From CAZQHK01 sp964593455 (GTDB taxonomy: Bacteria; Muiribacteriota; CAYSPT01), in the NCBI GenBank assembly GCA_964593455.1, contig CAZQHK010000044.1:1-35047 (forward strand): a stretch of 35,047 nt of DNA, written 5' to 3'. The position numbers and the translations under genes are program-made. Under the pieces are notes generated by a model. It ran no database searches, was not told where the DNA came from, and was given only the letters and a program-made list of their open reading frames with translations. Below are positions 1-8,503 of the stretch, in pieces. The stretch's first letter is position 1. Each line of letters begins with the position of its first letter.

Positions 1-796
<796 letters not shown>

Positions 797-842
797 AAAG
801 TTTGAAACTTTGAATTTGCTAAATTAAAGGCGATTAAAGTCA

Positions 843-858
843 GGCGGCCGAAGCCGCC
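843..858 (-). other. Leader hairpin with TTCG tetraloop
   Basis: A perfect six-base GGCGGC/GCCGCC stem closes a TTCG loop on the minus (transcribed) strand, 47 bases upstream of the mature 16S end. No T-run follows, so it is not an intrinsic terminator. It is more likely an RNA folding or RNase processing element of the pre-16S leader. Confidence 0.6.
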
Positions 859-973
859 GCTCAATCGCTCAAAAGAATCACACGTTCGGACCCAGAGCAC
901 ACTATTCCGTTTTCAAAGACCTGCTAAGGTAAGAGAGATGCGGACAAAACCCCAGCCAGACACTCCCTTTAAA

Positions 974-1002
974 ATTGTACCACGCGGATTAAGAGTTGTC
1001 AA
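974..1002 (-). promoter_or_regulatory. rrn promoter P2 (proximal)
   Basis: On the minus strand a perfect -35 TTGACA (997-1002) lies exactly 17 bases from -10 TACAAT (974-979, five of six consensus bases). Predicted transcription would start near 967, giving a leader of about 170 bases before mature 16S. Tandem promoters are typical of strong rRNA operons. Confidence 0.72.
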
Positions 1003-1062
1003 ACTCACCCCCGTAACTTTTTCACGGGGCGTTGCGCTCCCAACGTCTGTCTAGGGAAAGAA

Positions 1063-1091
1063 AGTGTAACATGTGTAGGATAAAGTGTCAA
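1063..1091 (-). promoter_or_regulatory. rrn promoter P1 (distal)
   Basis: On the minus strand a perfect -35 TTGACA (1086-1091) is separated by 17 bases from a -10-like TACACT (1063-1068). This is a good sigma-70-type match about 270 bases upstream of mature 16S. Confidence 0.6.
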
Positions 1092-1198
1092 CAACTTTTT
1101 TCACACTTTTTACAGGAGCGGATAATTCGCCTGCAATAATCAATAATACCAACTGCCTCAAGCAAAATTAACTATACTGGCAGAGATGTTTCCTGACT

Positions 1199-4100
1199 TT
1201 ACAAACGGTGCTCTTCGTAGATCTTATCAAGTGCCGTCGTCGCCACGCGCCTGACGTCTTTATTATCGTCATGCTGGGCTTTCTGGAGCGGCAGAACAGC
1301 TTCGACGCTCTTGAGTTCACCCAATGCCCTGGCAGCATTCATCCGTACCCGCCAGTTCCGGTCCGAAAGTGTCGTTATTAGCGGCTCGATAGCGGTCTCG
1401 TCCCCGATCACTCCCAGGACCCTGGCGGCATTCTCACGCATATTACGGTCCATGTCGCCCAGCGCCGTTATAAGCGGCTCCAGCAATGATGCGTAACCAA
1501 GTTTGCCTATGGTAGCCACGGCGTTCTCTCGCACCCGTTCATCCGGGTCCTTGAGGGCGGCAATGAATTCATAAATAGCTTTTTCACCGAAATTCTTCAG
1601 GACTTCAGCCGTCCTGTTCCGTACTTCGATATCTTCGTCATCAAGACTCTTGAGCATGATCCGGATGGCCCGTAAATGGTCAATATTTCCCAAGGCGTAT
1701 ACACAATCAGCCCTGACTGCCGGTTCGGGATCGGTGAGAATCCCTATCATCGAATCAACAGCACGATCATCTTTAAGGTTACCCAGGGCGGTAACCACCG
1801 CCTGGCGAACCGGTTGTTCTGGGTCCCTGATAACCCTGATGAGCATGCCCACAACCCGCGGGTCACCGATGGCTCCGAGACTGTTTATGGTGGCCACTCT
1901 GACATCAGGATTGGCATCTTTCAAGAGAGCGCCCAGCGGGCCGATGGCCCTGGCGTCTCCAAGGTTACCCAGGGTTTCGGAGACGATCTTTCGTACCGAC
2001 GGGTTGGGATCACTCAGCGCTTTTGACAAAGGACTGACAGCCAGGCCGGCGCCAAGATGGCCCAGAGCCTCAACCGCCCTGCGACGCACCTTTTCCTGCC
2101 GGTCTTTCAAACTGTTGACCAGGGCATCGATGGCCCGGTCATCCTTAAGCTGTCCCAGGGTGAAAACCACTGCTTCTCTGACCCGCGGATTAGGATGCTT
2201 GGTTTCCTTGACCAGTTGTCTCAATATATCTTTATTGTCAGATCTCCCGATTGCTTCAGCCACCACATCACAGGCGAGACCGGTTTCCAGCTCTTCTTTC
2301 AAAACCTTCATCAGAAGATCCATGGCTGAAGGTGTTCCCATTTTACCCAGGGCCTGAACCAGCCAGTATTTGACCCGTCCGGGAACATCCCCGATCAGTT
2401 CTTCCTGGGTCAATGCTACTGTATTTTCGAGACCGATTTCGCCAAGAAGCTCCGAACTGCTCCTGCGCAAAGCGTCCAGTATCTCACGGGAAGACTCAGT
2501 CAAAACCTGATCGTCCATCTGATCGATTTCTGCCAGGTCGTTTATTGTCATCGTGCCTTTAATGATCGAGATGAGAATTTCAACAGCCATGGGCTCCCCG
2601 ATACGGCCTAACTCTCCGGCCATGACGTATCTGAGCCAGGCGTACCCTTCGCGGGAAACAACCGGCAGGCCACTTTTCTCCAGTACCGCCCGGTCGATAT
2701 TGAGCAGTGCGGTTACCGTCTCCTGTTTAACCGGCTCAGGGCCATCTTTCAATACTCCGAGAAGCGGAAGAATAGCTCGAACGTTCCCGATCTGCCCGAG
2801 GACACGCACCAGTTTCTGTTTTTCCCTCTCAGCTTTAATTGGCAGTGCCGTTATGAGATCGGAAACGGCGATCTCACCGATCTCTACCAGGGCCCAACAG
2901 GCTTGTTCCGAAACGCTTTCTTCGGCATCATCGACAGCGTGTATCAGTGAACTGATCGCGTCCTGGTACTTGATAGCACCCAAACCCTCACACGCTCGTT
3001 CACGCACTATTTCGTTCGGATCGTCGAGAGCATTTATCAAAGCCTGCCCGGCTTCTCCGGTACCGATTCTTCCCAGCGCCCAGGCAGCCCATCGACGGAC
3101 TCCTTCATCTACATCCGTGAGCACCTTGACCAGGCTCTTGACGGCCCGTTCATCGGCTATTTTACCCAGCGCTTTGGCCGTCTCTTCGCGAATAGCCGCA
3201 AATTTCTCGTCGAGTTTTTCCAACAGATGGGTGACGGCTTCCCGGCTTTCGATCTCTCCGATAGCCCCGATGGCTGCTTGCCGAACCGGACGTTCTTCAT
3301 CGTCGAGCACCTGAAGCAACACCGGAATGGCCCGCGAATCCTTAATTTTACCGAGAGCAATAGCAATCTTTTCCCGCAGGTCAGCCGACGCTACCGGAGC
3401 CAGTTCCAGAAGCGGTTCAACAGCGACCGGGTCCCCGACTTCCCCAAGTGCCCACACGGCATTCCGTTTAACATCTTCGTTCTCGTCCATCAACACTTCT
3501 ACCAGGGCCCTGGCAGCTACTGCCTCACCGATCTGCCCCAGAGCGAAGGTGGCTCTCTTCCGAACCTCGATAGCCATATCGGACAGCAAATTCACCAGGT
3601 TGGATATGGCTTTCGGGCTGCCTATTCGGCCCAGAGCTTCGGCTGAAACATACTTCATGTCTTCCGATTTATCTTCGGTGAGATCCAGCAGTTTCTCCAC
3701 CGCCGCCTCGTCGCCAATCTTACCCAAAGCTTCGGCGGCTACGTACCTGAGATTGTCGTTTTCATTCATCAAGGCTTTTATAAGGGGTTCAACCGCAACG
3801 ATGCTGCTGATTTCTCCGAGACTCTTAACTGCCAGGTAGACGACATCTTCATCTTTATCGTGCAGAAGAATCCTGATCAAAGGTTCACAGGCAAGTGGGC
3901 TTCCGATATTGCCCAGAGCTTCGATAATCGATTCTTTTACGTCCTTACCGGCATCTTTCATGACCTCGATGAGATACTTGACGGCACGTTCATCACCGAG
4001 CTGTCCGAGTTTTTCAACCAGTCCGTATTTCTCCGAATCGGTAACGGCCAAACGGAAGCGCGTTATCAGGGATTCGACACGTTCCTCATCGGACATTTCG

Positions 4101-5365
4101 GTTTTATCCGGGACGGCCTGTTTTTCATCAGCTGTTTCCTGAACAACATCATCCTCCGCACCGGGTTCTCTGACGCGTTCGATGATCGGAAGGTCTTCCG
4201 GCTCCTCTTCTTCCATTTCCCATGGCTCTTCTTCAACGGGAGCAGGCGGAATCACCGTTTCAGGTTCATCGATAGCTTCTTCAACTACCGGTGGTTCCAC
4301 TATTTCTTCAGAAGCAGGAGCGGCGGGTTCTTCTACGAACTCTTCGGCAGGTTCTTCTACAAGTGTTTCCTCGAATATCTCTTCGGGAAGAACTCCTTCA
4401 GCCTCGATCGCAGCCGGTTCTTCCGGTTCCGGGGGAGGTAAAGTGGCTGCCGGTTCTTCTTCTGCTATATCTTCGAACAATTCGTCCGGCCCGGGTATCT
4501 CGAATATGTCCTCCAGGGCCGTCTCATCCTCTGCAGGTGCTGCGGCGGCAGCCTCTTCCAAAGCCGGCTCTTCATCCTCGAACAAACCGGCAAAGATATC
4601 ATCTTCCTCGTCTTCAGCAACAGCGATTTGTTCAATCTCTTCAACCGGCGCAGCAATATCGAATTGATTTGCCGCTTCCTGGGAATCGGCCGCGGCCGGC
4701 TCAACAGAAGCAGGTTGTACTTCCAAATCAGCAAATATATCGTCTATATCGGCATCGTTATCGATAGCCAGTTCCGGCTCTTCAGGGGAGGGTGGCGCGG
4801 CGGGCTGCGAAGGCTGAGCTCCCATTCCCAGCTCTTTAAATATGTCTTCTTCCGAATCGCTGCCGGAAATTTCGAGCACGAGGTCAGCTTCTTCCTCTTC
4901 GGCTATTGGAGCAGGTTCCGGTTCTTTTTGTTCTATCGGTTCCTCAACCGAGGAAACTTGTTCCGGCTCGGGTTCCGGTTCTTTTTGTTCTATCGGTTCC
5001 TCAACCGAGGAGACTTGTTCCGGCTCGGGTTCCGTTTCTTCAAGATCCAATATGTCATCCGTTTCTTCAAGCTTCTCTTCTGTCCCGACATCTTCATCAA
5101 CTTCGAGACCCAGTTCGGCAAATATGTCTTCTTCCTCATCTGTTGTCGTCTCGAGATCAGCAAATATATCGTCTATCTCGTTATCGCCGTCAGCGGTTAC
5201 CTTCGAATCGTCGTCTTCGAGTTTTCCGAAGATGTCGTCGAAGTCGATATCCTCACTAGCTGCGTTTCCACCAGCTCCGGATTCGTTCTCCTGAAGACGG
5301 TCTCCGCACTGGTTACAGAACTCGTTCCCGGGATCGTTCTTATACCCGCACTTCGTACAAATCAT
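1199..5365 (-). CDS. Zinc-ribbon / acidic disordered linker / HEAT-repeat scaffold protein
   Basis: The 1388-residue protein has three parts. Residues 2-23 form a zinc ribbon with two CxxC pairs (CTKC and CNQC). Residues 25 to about 440 are a Glu/Asp/Pro-rich, apparently disordered region with a recurring short motif of type DDIFxxL at about residues 45, 68, 82, 176, 211, 258 and 288, plus a 19-residue tandem duplication. From about 445 to the end are roughly 30 HEAT/PBS-lyase-type repeats of about 31 residues with the recurrent core AxxALGxIGD. HEAT solenoids bind proteins; no catalytic residues are seen, so a scaffold or adaptor role is inference. There is no signal peptide, so it is probably cytoplasmic. 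I chose ATG at 5365 because AGGAGG lies 10 bases upstream; GTG at 5371 is in frame but only 4 bases from it. The gene follows HPr closely and is the last before the rRNA operon. Confidence 0.9.
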   Translation of the reverse strand: MICTKCGYKNDPGNEFCNQCGDRLQENESGAGGNAASEDIDFDDIFGKLEDDDSKVTADGDNEIDDIFADLETTTDEEEDIFAELGLEVDEDVGTEEKLEETDDILDLEETEPEPEQVSSVEEPIEQKEPEPEPEQVSSVEEPIEQKEPEPAPIAEEEEADLVLEISGSDSEEDIFKELGMGAQPSQPAAPPSPEEPELAIDNDADIDDIFADLEVQPASVEPAAADSQEAANQFDIAAPVEEIEQIAVAEDEEDDIFAGLFEDEEPALEEAAAAAPAEDETALEDIFEIPGPDELFEDIAEEEPAATLPPPEPEEPAAIEAEGVLPEEIFEETLVEEPAEEFVEEPAAPASEEIVEPPVVEEAIDEPETVIPPAPVEEEPWEMEEEEPEDLPIIERVREPGAEDDVVQETADEKQAVPDKTEMSDEERVESLITRFRLAVTDSEKYGLVEKLGQLGDERAVKYLIEVMKDAGKDVKESIIEALGNIGSPLACEPLIRILLHDKDEDVVYLAVKSLGEISSIVAVEPLIKALMNENDNLRYVAAEALGKIGDEAAVEKLLDLTEDKSEDMKYVSAEALGRIGSPKAISNLVNLLSDMAIEVRKRATFALGQIGEAVAARALVEVLMDENEDVKRNAVWALGEVGDPVAVEPLLELAPVASADLREKIAIALGKIKDSRAIPVLLQVLDDEERPVRQAAIGAIGEIESREAVTHLLEKLDEKFAAIREETAKALGKIADERAVKSLVKVLTDVDEGVRRWAAWALGRIGTGEAGQALINALDDPNEIVRERACEGLGAIKYQDAISSLIHAVDDAEESVSEQACWALVEIGEIAVSDLITALPIKAEREKQKLVRVLGQIGNVRAILPLLGVLKDGPEPVKQETVTALLNIDRAVLEKSGLPVVSREGYAWLRYVMAGELGRIGEPMAVEILISIIKGTMTINDLAEIDQMDDQVLTESSREILDALRRSSSELLGEIGLENTVALTQEELIGDVPGRVKYWLVQALGKMGTPSAMDLLMKVLKEELETGLACDVVAEAIGRSDNKDILRQLVKETKHPNPRVREAVVFTLGQLKDDRAIDALVNSLKDRQEKVRRRAVEALGHLGAGLAVSPLSKALSDPNPSVRKIVSETLGNLGDARAIGPLGALLKDANPDVRVATINSLGAIGDPRVVGMLIRVIRDPEQPVRQAVVTALGNLKDDRAVDSMIGILTDPEPAVRADCVYALGNIDHLRAIRIMLKSLDDEDIEVRNRTAEVLKNFGEKAIYEFIAALKDPDERVRENAVATIGKLGYASLLEPLITALGDMDRNMRENAARVLGVIGDETAIEPLITTLSDRNWRVRMNAARALGELKSVEAVLPLQKAQHDDNKDVRRVATTALDKIYEEHRL
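4914..5027 (-). repeat. 57-bp tandem duplication in the HEAT-protein linker
   Basis: Two adjacent 57-bp copies (4914-4970 and 4971-5027) differ at one base, which is a synonymous Val codon change on the minus strand. They encode a 19-residue acidic unit containing VSSVEEPIEQKE. The near identity indicates a recent slip or unequal-exchange event in the disordered linker. Confidence 0.93.
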
Positions 5366-5370
5366 CCCCA

Positions 5371-5646
5371 CTAACCCTCCTCTTGTCTATCGGACCGTCT
5401 TTCAAGAAACGCAATAAGCGCATCGCGGGCAGCATGTTCGTCGTCACCCTCAACCCTAACGACTATCGTGCTCCCTTTGTCAGCGGCAAGTGTCATCAAA
5501 TCCAATATGCTTTTGGCATCAGCCTTTTGGCCATCCTTAATGATATGGATAGCCGACCTGAAACTACCGGCCAAACCGACCAGTTCGGCAGCGGGACGGG
5601 CATGAAGTCCGTGCTCCAGGCAAAGAGTTACGCTCTCCTCTATCAT
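5371..5646 (-). CDS. ptsH: HPr family phosphocarrier protein
   Basis: With the start at 5646 the protein is 91 residues, the normal HPr length. GLHARPA places the phosphorylatable His at residue 15, and the segment AKSILDLMTL places Ser at residue 46, the site used by HPr kinase in Firmicutes. Both match family numbering exactly, which together with GGAGGG five bases ahead of ATG decides this start over a longer in-frame one at 5730. HPr carries phosphate from PEP via Enzyme I to PTS permeases or regulators; His15 means it is not a Crh-type protein, which lacks that His. Neither Enzyme I nor an HPr kinase is in the window. The stop codon abuts the HEAT gene, so the two are probably co-translated. 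Confidence 0.95.
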   Translation of the reverse strand: MIEESVTLCLEHGLHARPAAELVGLAGSFRSAIHIIKDGQKADAKSILDLMTLAADKGSTIVVRVEGDDEHAARDALIAFLERRSDRQEEG

Positions 5647-5736
5647 TCTTTCCCTCCAAAAAGCAATACTCGTGCCGTTTACAAATTGCCCACACGTTTT
5701 TTCCCAGGCCTCAGGCGACGTCGTGTCCATGAAAAA

Positions 5737-6858
5737 TTATGTGATGGTCTCCTGAGACGTTTTGTCAAAGACATGGATTTTACTCAAATCCAATACCACC
5801 GGGAATTTTTCTCCGCACACCGGTCTGGCGGACGGTTCGAGGCGCGCGATGACAATCTTCGCTCCCACTTTGAGGTGCAAAAAGATTTCCGCCCCCATGA
5901 GTTCCACGACATCAACGATAGGTTCGAGGGTGTTATCGGAAGCGGGCTTGATCTTGGCATTGTCCTTCGCATAGATGTCCTCGGGCCGTAACCCCATGAT
6001 TACATCCTTATCGACGTACGAAGCAAGGTCTTTCGCTTGGTCATCCGGTAGTTTAACCTTGAAACCATCACCGGCAAGATAGAGGTTGTTCGATTCTCCA
6101 ACAACTCGAACATCTAAGAAATTCATGGAGGGGCTGCCGATAAAACCGGCGACGAACAGATTGTTGGGATGATCATAGACCTGTTGCGGAGTGTCCACCT
6201 GCTCGACTATTCCCTCGTTGTATATCAGTATCCGAGTGCCCATGGTCATAGCTTCGACCTGGTCGTGAGTAACGTATATAATGGTGGTCTGGAGCTTTTT
6301 ATGAAGTTTGCTGATCTCCGCCCGCATGTGAACCCTGAGTTTGGCATCCAGGTTGGAAAGCGGCTCATCCATAAGAAACACCTTGGGGTTTCTGACGATG
6401 GCACGACCAAGCGCCACCCGTTGCCGCTGCCCACCGGACAACGCCTTTGGTTTCCGATCCAAAAGGTCATCAATCCCCAGAATATCAGCGGCATTTTTCA
6501 CCTGCTGATCAATTTCCTGCTTGGGCATTTTGCGCAGTTTCAATCCAAAGGCCATGTTGTCATAAACGTTCATGTGCGGATACAGTGCATAGTTCTGAAA
6601 TACCATGGCAATGTCCCTATCCTTTGGAGGGAGGTCATTGACCACCATATTTCCGATGGTGATGGTACCGGAAGTAATCTCCTCCAGACCGGCCACCATT
6701 CGTAGCGTTGTCGATTTGCCGCATCCGGAAGGTCCGACCAGGACCATAAATTCTTTGTCCTGGATGTCAACGCTCGTCTCTTTAATGGTGAGATCTGCAG
6801 CTCCTTCGTACCGTTTTGTTACTTTTCTGAGAAGTACTTGTGCCATAGCTGACTGCAC
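5737..6858 (-). CDS. ABC transporter ATP-binding protein, MalK/UgpC/MsmX type
   Basis: The 373-residue protein has the full set of ABC ATPase motifs: Walker A GPSGCGKST (residues 42-50), Q-loop in VFQNYALYPHM, signature LSGGQRQRVALGRA, Walker B VFLMDEPLSNLDA, and the switch His in VTHDQ. A C-terminal TOBE/OB region of about 130 residues with GLRPEDI marks it as the carbohydrate-importer (CUT1) class that couples to two permeases. No permease or solute-binding protein is nearby, so it may serve several importers, as B. subtilis MsmX does (inference). The annotated start is GTG at 6858, two bases after GGAAAGG; ATG at 6846 is the alternative. It starts 19 bases after the HutP-like gene. Confidence 0.96.
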   Translation of the reverse strand: MQSAMAQVLLRKVTKRYEGAADLTIKETSVDIQDKEFMVLVGPSGCGKSTTLRMVAGLEEITSGTITIGNMVVNDLPPKDRDIAMVFQNYALYPHMNVYDNMAFGLKLRKMPKQEIDQQVKNAADILGIDDLLDRKPKALSGGQRQRVALGRAIVRNPKVFLMDEPLSNLDAKLRVHMRAEISKLHKKLQTTIIYVTHDQVEAMTMGTRILIYNEGIVEQVDTPQQVYDHPNNLFVAGFIGSPSMNFLDVRVVGESNNLYLAGDGFKVKLPDDQAKDLASYVDKDVIMGLRPEDIYAKDNAKIKPASDNTLEPIVDVVELMGAEIFLHLKVGAKIVIARLEPSARPVCGEKFPVVLDLSKIHVFDKTSQETIT

Positions 6859-6877
6859 ACCCTTTCCAACATTTTGA

Positions 6878-7354
6878 TCAGGTGATCAGTGCGTTTCTTT
6901 CCACCCCGAGACCCGAAATTTCTCTGTCTACATCGAGCCCCGGAACTCCAACCGTACCGTAAATAGCAACAGCCACATCGGCATCTTTGACCACAACACC
7001 GATTTTAACTCCCGCACCAGAAATATCCATAAGAGGACTTTCAAAAGACTTCATTGCCCGCTCAACACACTGCGCCAGAGCATACCTGTTGCCTACCAAA
7101 TCCTTTATCACACCGCTGTTCTCCGCGGCACTCAAAGTGTTACGCAACATCTTGTCCTTTAAATTGTCACCCCGGCCGCCGGCCCTGGTGACAACCGCCC
7201 GGCATCCTTTCGCTTCCAAAAGGCTGACCAGACAATCATCATATTCGTTGCTTCCCATGGCTAAAGCCAAAGCTGCTTTCCCCACCGAGATCTCTTCCCC
7301 GGTGTAGAGAACTACCTGGATGGAGAGACGAACAGTCACCGTCCGCACCACCAC
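6878..7354 (-). CDS. HutP family protein lacking the histidine/metal ligands
   Basis: The C-terminal half aligns by eye with B. subtilis HutP, an RNA-binding antiterminator: SGVI near residue 80, then AVAIYGTVGVPGLDVDREIS, which parallels the HutP end with YGTIGAP and FGVGI. Known HutP binds L-histidine and Mg2+ through His73, His77 and His138; here the equivalent positions appear to be Tyr, Gln and Arg. So the fold is likely shared but the ligand is not. It precedes an ABC ATPase and HPr rather than histidine-utilisation genes. The start is uncertain: GTG codons at 7354 and 7351 lack a clear ribosome-binding site. It could be an RNA-binding regulator of its own operon or a diverged structural homologue. 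Confidence 0.75.
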   Translation of the reverse strand: MVVRTVTVRLSIQVVLYTGEEISVGKAALALAMGSNEYDDCLVSLLEAKGCRAVVTRAGGRGDNLKDKMLRNTLSAAENSGVIKDLVGNRYALAQCVERAMKSFESPLMDISGAGVKIGVVVKDADVAVAIYGTVGVPGLDVDREISGLGVERNALIT

Positions 7355-7433
7355 AGAATAAATTGGTCCGGCAAGAGGCCATTGAAAACGTATTCCGTCA
7401 AAAACACACCTTTATAGAAAGAAATTTTCCAGC

Positions 7434-7442
7434 ATTATATCA
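7434..7442 (-). promoter_or_regulatory. Extended -10 promoter ahead of the HutP-like gene
   Basis: On the minus strand TGATATAAT (an extended -10, TGnTATAAT) lies 80 bases upstream of the predicted HutP-like start, in the 140-base gap after whiA. No good -35 is present, which is usual for extended -10 promoters. It would let hutP-like/ugpC/ptsH/HEAT be expressed independently of whiA. Confidence 0.5.
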
Positions 7443-7494
7443 TATTCTCGTTAGATTTCTTCATATAGAGGAGCCATGGCGAAATCCAGCGACA

Positions 7495-8454
7495 TTATAT
7501 CGGCCTGCCCTTTTCTTCGTCAAGTCTGGCTTTAACCAGTTTATGAAGTTTTCTCAACCGGTGATTGATACACGACCGGCTTACGGAAACATCGATCAAA
7601 TCAGCTAATTGTCTCAGGGAAGCCAGTGGATGTTGAAGTCTCAACTTCGCCGCCTCCTGAAGAGGCTCAGGCAGAGTATCCATAATACCGATGCGTTCCA
7701 GATAACGAATGTCACGAATTTGCTTGATACAGGAATCAACCGTCCGGGACAGATTGGCCGTCTCGCAATTCACCAACCGGTTGACTCTATTACGCAAGCT
7801 TTTTTCCACCCTGATCTCTTCGAACAGCAACAGGGAACGGACGGCCTTGATCATCGCCAAAAAGGTCCCGATATCGTTCCCGCCTTTCATGTACACTTCG
7901 ATTGCTTTATCCAGTTCCCTGAGATGAGCAGCCAATCCGGCCTGCTTGAGCAGGTTCTCCAACCACTCTGCTACCGTAAAATAGGTCAATCGAAGGCCAA
8001 GGTGATAATTATGATGCGGATCCTCGATGTACCCTCCCCCCAGGAAAAAACCTCTAAATACCGCCCGCCGGCAACACCGGCGCGCAACCATACTGTGGGG
8101 AATAATTCCCGGGTTGAAACTACCTCCACTGAGAAACCCCAGGGGATCCAACACCCTGTGCCAGTGCTTTTCCGTAAGGTCCCACTCCAACAGGTAATCG
8201 GTTCTGATACCCGGTTTGCGAGTCTGCCTTAACCGTATGGTCCCTGAAATCCCGAACAGTTTTCGAGCCATGGTGAAGGCTTTCCCGGCGAGCGCCGGTA
8301 CGGTAGTGGAAAGAGTGAGCAACGGGGGGTCGTTCCCCACCACTACCAAGGTGCCACCGCTCCTCAACAACGCGGCCAGTTCAGCCGCTAGACAGCACTC
8401 TTTCTCAGGAATCAACCGACAGAGCTCGCGTTTAAGATCTGAAGAAAACGACAT
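7495..8454 (-). CDS. whiA: DNA-binding protein WhiA
   Basis: The 319-residue protein begins MSFSSDLKRELCRL, a typical WhiA opening. It has the N-terminal LAGLIDADG-homing-endonuclease-like fold with the FRGFFLGGGYIEDP core (about residues 134-147) and a C-terminal helix-turn-helix ending with LADLIDVSVSRSCINHRLRKL (from about residue 284). WhiA is a sporulation or cell-division regulator in Actinobacteria and Firmicutes; it lacks nuclease activity. In B. subtilis it sits beside rapZ, yvcK and crh; here an HPr gene lies two genes downstream, a partly conserved neighbourhood. The upstream AAGGAG is 14 bases from ATG, somewhat long. It follows the HAD gene by 49 bases and is probably co-transcribed. 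Confidence 0.95.
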   Translation of the reverse strand: MSFSSDLKRELCRLIPEKECCLAAELAALLRSGGTLVVVGNDPPLLTLSTTVPALAGKAFTMARKLFGISGTIRLRQTRKPGIRTDYLLEWDLTEKHWHRVLDPLGFLSGGSFNPGIIPHSMVARRCCRRAVFRGFFLGGGYIEDPHHNYHLGLRLTYFTVAEWLENLLKQAGLAAHLRELDKAIEVYMKGGNDIGTFLAMIKAVRSLLLFEEIRVEKSLRNRVNRLVNCETANLSRTVDSCIKQIRDIRYLERIGIMDTLPEPLQEAAKLRLQHPLASLRQLADLIDVSVSRSCINHRLRKLHKLVKARLDEEKGRPI

Positions 8455-8503
8455 TACGTTTTTCTACGCTCCTTGTCAGGCCATTACCTCTCAGGAGAGT
8501 GGT

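Larger units (their letters stand above)
797..1198 (-). promoter_or_regulatory. rRNA leader and upstream region (non-coding)
   Basis: This 400-base interval has no credible gene. Read on the minus strand from the HEAT-gene stop toward 16S it holds a weak imperfect palindrome (1113-1133, no T-run), promoter-like site P1 (1063-1091), two hairpins between the promoters (stem 1030-1034/1041-1045 and stem 1009-1014/1024-1029), promoter-like site P2 (974-1002), a CTTTGAAAAC element near 915-924 like that found ahead of 16S in many Firmicutes, a GC hairpin with a TTCG loop (843-858), and a small palindrome (797-811) abutting mature 16S. The last two may be pre-rRNA processing structures. Confidence 0.75.

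Noticed and set aside
1650..5374. Long plus-strand reading frames opposite the HEAT-repeat gene
   Set aside because: They mirror the repeat structure and the acidic linker (Ser/Phe/Arg-rich translations) and lack start signals.
6880..6893. Double TGATCA at the end of the HutP-like gene as an operator
   Set aside because: Only 14 bases, inside or touching the coding end, and TGATCA is itself a six-base palindrome likely by chance.
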